A stretch of DNA of 13,990 bases. It comes from an uncultured Eubacteriales bacterium (GTDB taxonomy: Bacteria; Bacillota; Clostridia; Oscillospirales; QAMX01). Both the position numbers and the translations under genes were made by a program. The stretch covers positions 1 to 13,990 of the forward strand of contig URVL01000048.1 of assembly GCA_900551265.1 (NCBI GenBank). Direction: 5' to 3'. This document shows positions 13,827 through 13,990 of the stretch, in pieces (position 1 is the first letter of the stretch; every line of letters begins with the position of its first letter). The notes under the pieces were generated by a model that saw nothing but the letters and a program-made list of their open reading frames with translations, was not told where the DNA came from and made no database searches.

Positions 13827-13861
13827 ACCTGCTAAAGCTGAATATTTCATCTTTAGCAGGT
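13827..13861 (+). repeat. 35-bp palindrome, copy 7 (last)
   Basis: 32 of 35 match: C for A at position 12, T for A at 17, A for C at the central base; the right arm is entirely consensus. Unlike the other six it is not followed by the SD-TTG leader but by Rhs YD core. Confidence 0.93.
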
Positions 13862-13862
13862 C

Positions 13863-13990
13863 TTCCCCTCTGGCTGCCTCGTCCTCTCCACGAACGACTA
13901 CGCTCCGCGCGGCGGCAACCTGACGCAGACGACCTACGCCAACGGCGTGGCCGTGACCTACAGCTACGACCTCCTCGACCGGCTGGTTGA
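13863..13990 (+). pseudogene. Rhs YD core fragment, open at the window end
   Basis: The frame with codons starting at 13863 reads FPSGCLVLSTNDYAPRGG, then NLTQTTYANGVAVTYSYDLL and DRLV, which is typical YD-repeat core, and is still open at 13990. It has no start codon or SD of its own after the palindrome and is GC-rich, like the core at 1465-2430. The last residues (YSYDLLDRLVE) look like the ones that should come just before the sequence found at 1444 (VYSGGRYVNYRYNAEG). It is therefore core sequence to which the array has been joined, either a truncated gene or the start of another copy like module B. Confidence 0.72.

Noticed and set aside
4939..13861. CRISPR array or integron attC series
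   Set aside because: Spacing between repeats is about 1-2 kb, not 30-40 bp, so it is not CRISPR. The palindrome is nearly perfect, without the bulged bases and R-box/L-box features I would expect in attC, and no integron integrase is in the window.

Overview
The window is an array of Rhs/YD-repeat polymorphic-toxin modules, all on the + strand. The host is probably a low-to-mid GC Firmicute of the gut Clostridia/Oscillospiraceae type. I infer this from the strong AGGAGG-type ribosome binding sites, the TTG starts, the InlB-like (Listeria-Bacteroides) repeats fused to a YD core, and the membrane-anchored small immunity-like proteins. No ribosomal, tRNA or housekeeping gene is present to confirm it.

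Layout: (A) 1-1442, the 3' end of an Rhs protein with a His/Asp-rich tip, plus a small partner gene. (B) 1465-4933, a long Rhs protein (YD core, three InlB-like repeats, conserved Rhs terminus, Gly-rich tip), followed by a membrane-protein gene split by an in-frame TAA. From 4939 on, seven copies of a 35-bp palindrome divide the DNA into cassettes. Each cassette from C to H starts with the palindrome, then a short conserved leader with an SD and a TTG start (MNQTKLLFPLIFISLED or a variant), then Rhs sequence or a remnant of it, then one to three partner genes: C (4939-6415), D (6407-7391), E (7393-9389), F (9415-10289), G (10411-11829), H (11868-13816). After the seventh palindrome (13827-13861) the sequence returns directly to GC-rich YD core, which runs off the window.

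E and H are complete modules: a 395-398 aa protein that begins at the leader, contains only the last part of the Rhs barrel (up to the D-x-x-G boundary), and then a different C-terminal tip. C, D, F and G have lost the tip and keep only a leader or fragments, yet their downstream partner genes look intact. The array therefore reads as a store of Rhs tip/immunity modules, some active-looking and some reduced to orphan immunity genes. The conserved Rhs terminus, nearly identical in patches between copies, could serve as homology for recombination onto a full-length Rhs gene.

Most partner proteins (4193, 5196, 5567, 8688, 10717, 13136) have one or two membrane segments, which suggests protection outside or at the membrane. 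Others (978, 6131, 6633, 10020) look cytoplasmic. No stretch over 300 bases lacks a gene; the largest gap is 10290-10410. I see no integrase, transposase, tRNA, CRISPR array or convincing intrinsic terminator, and no secretion genes.
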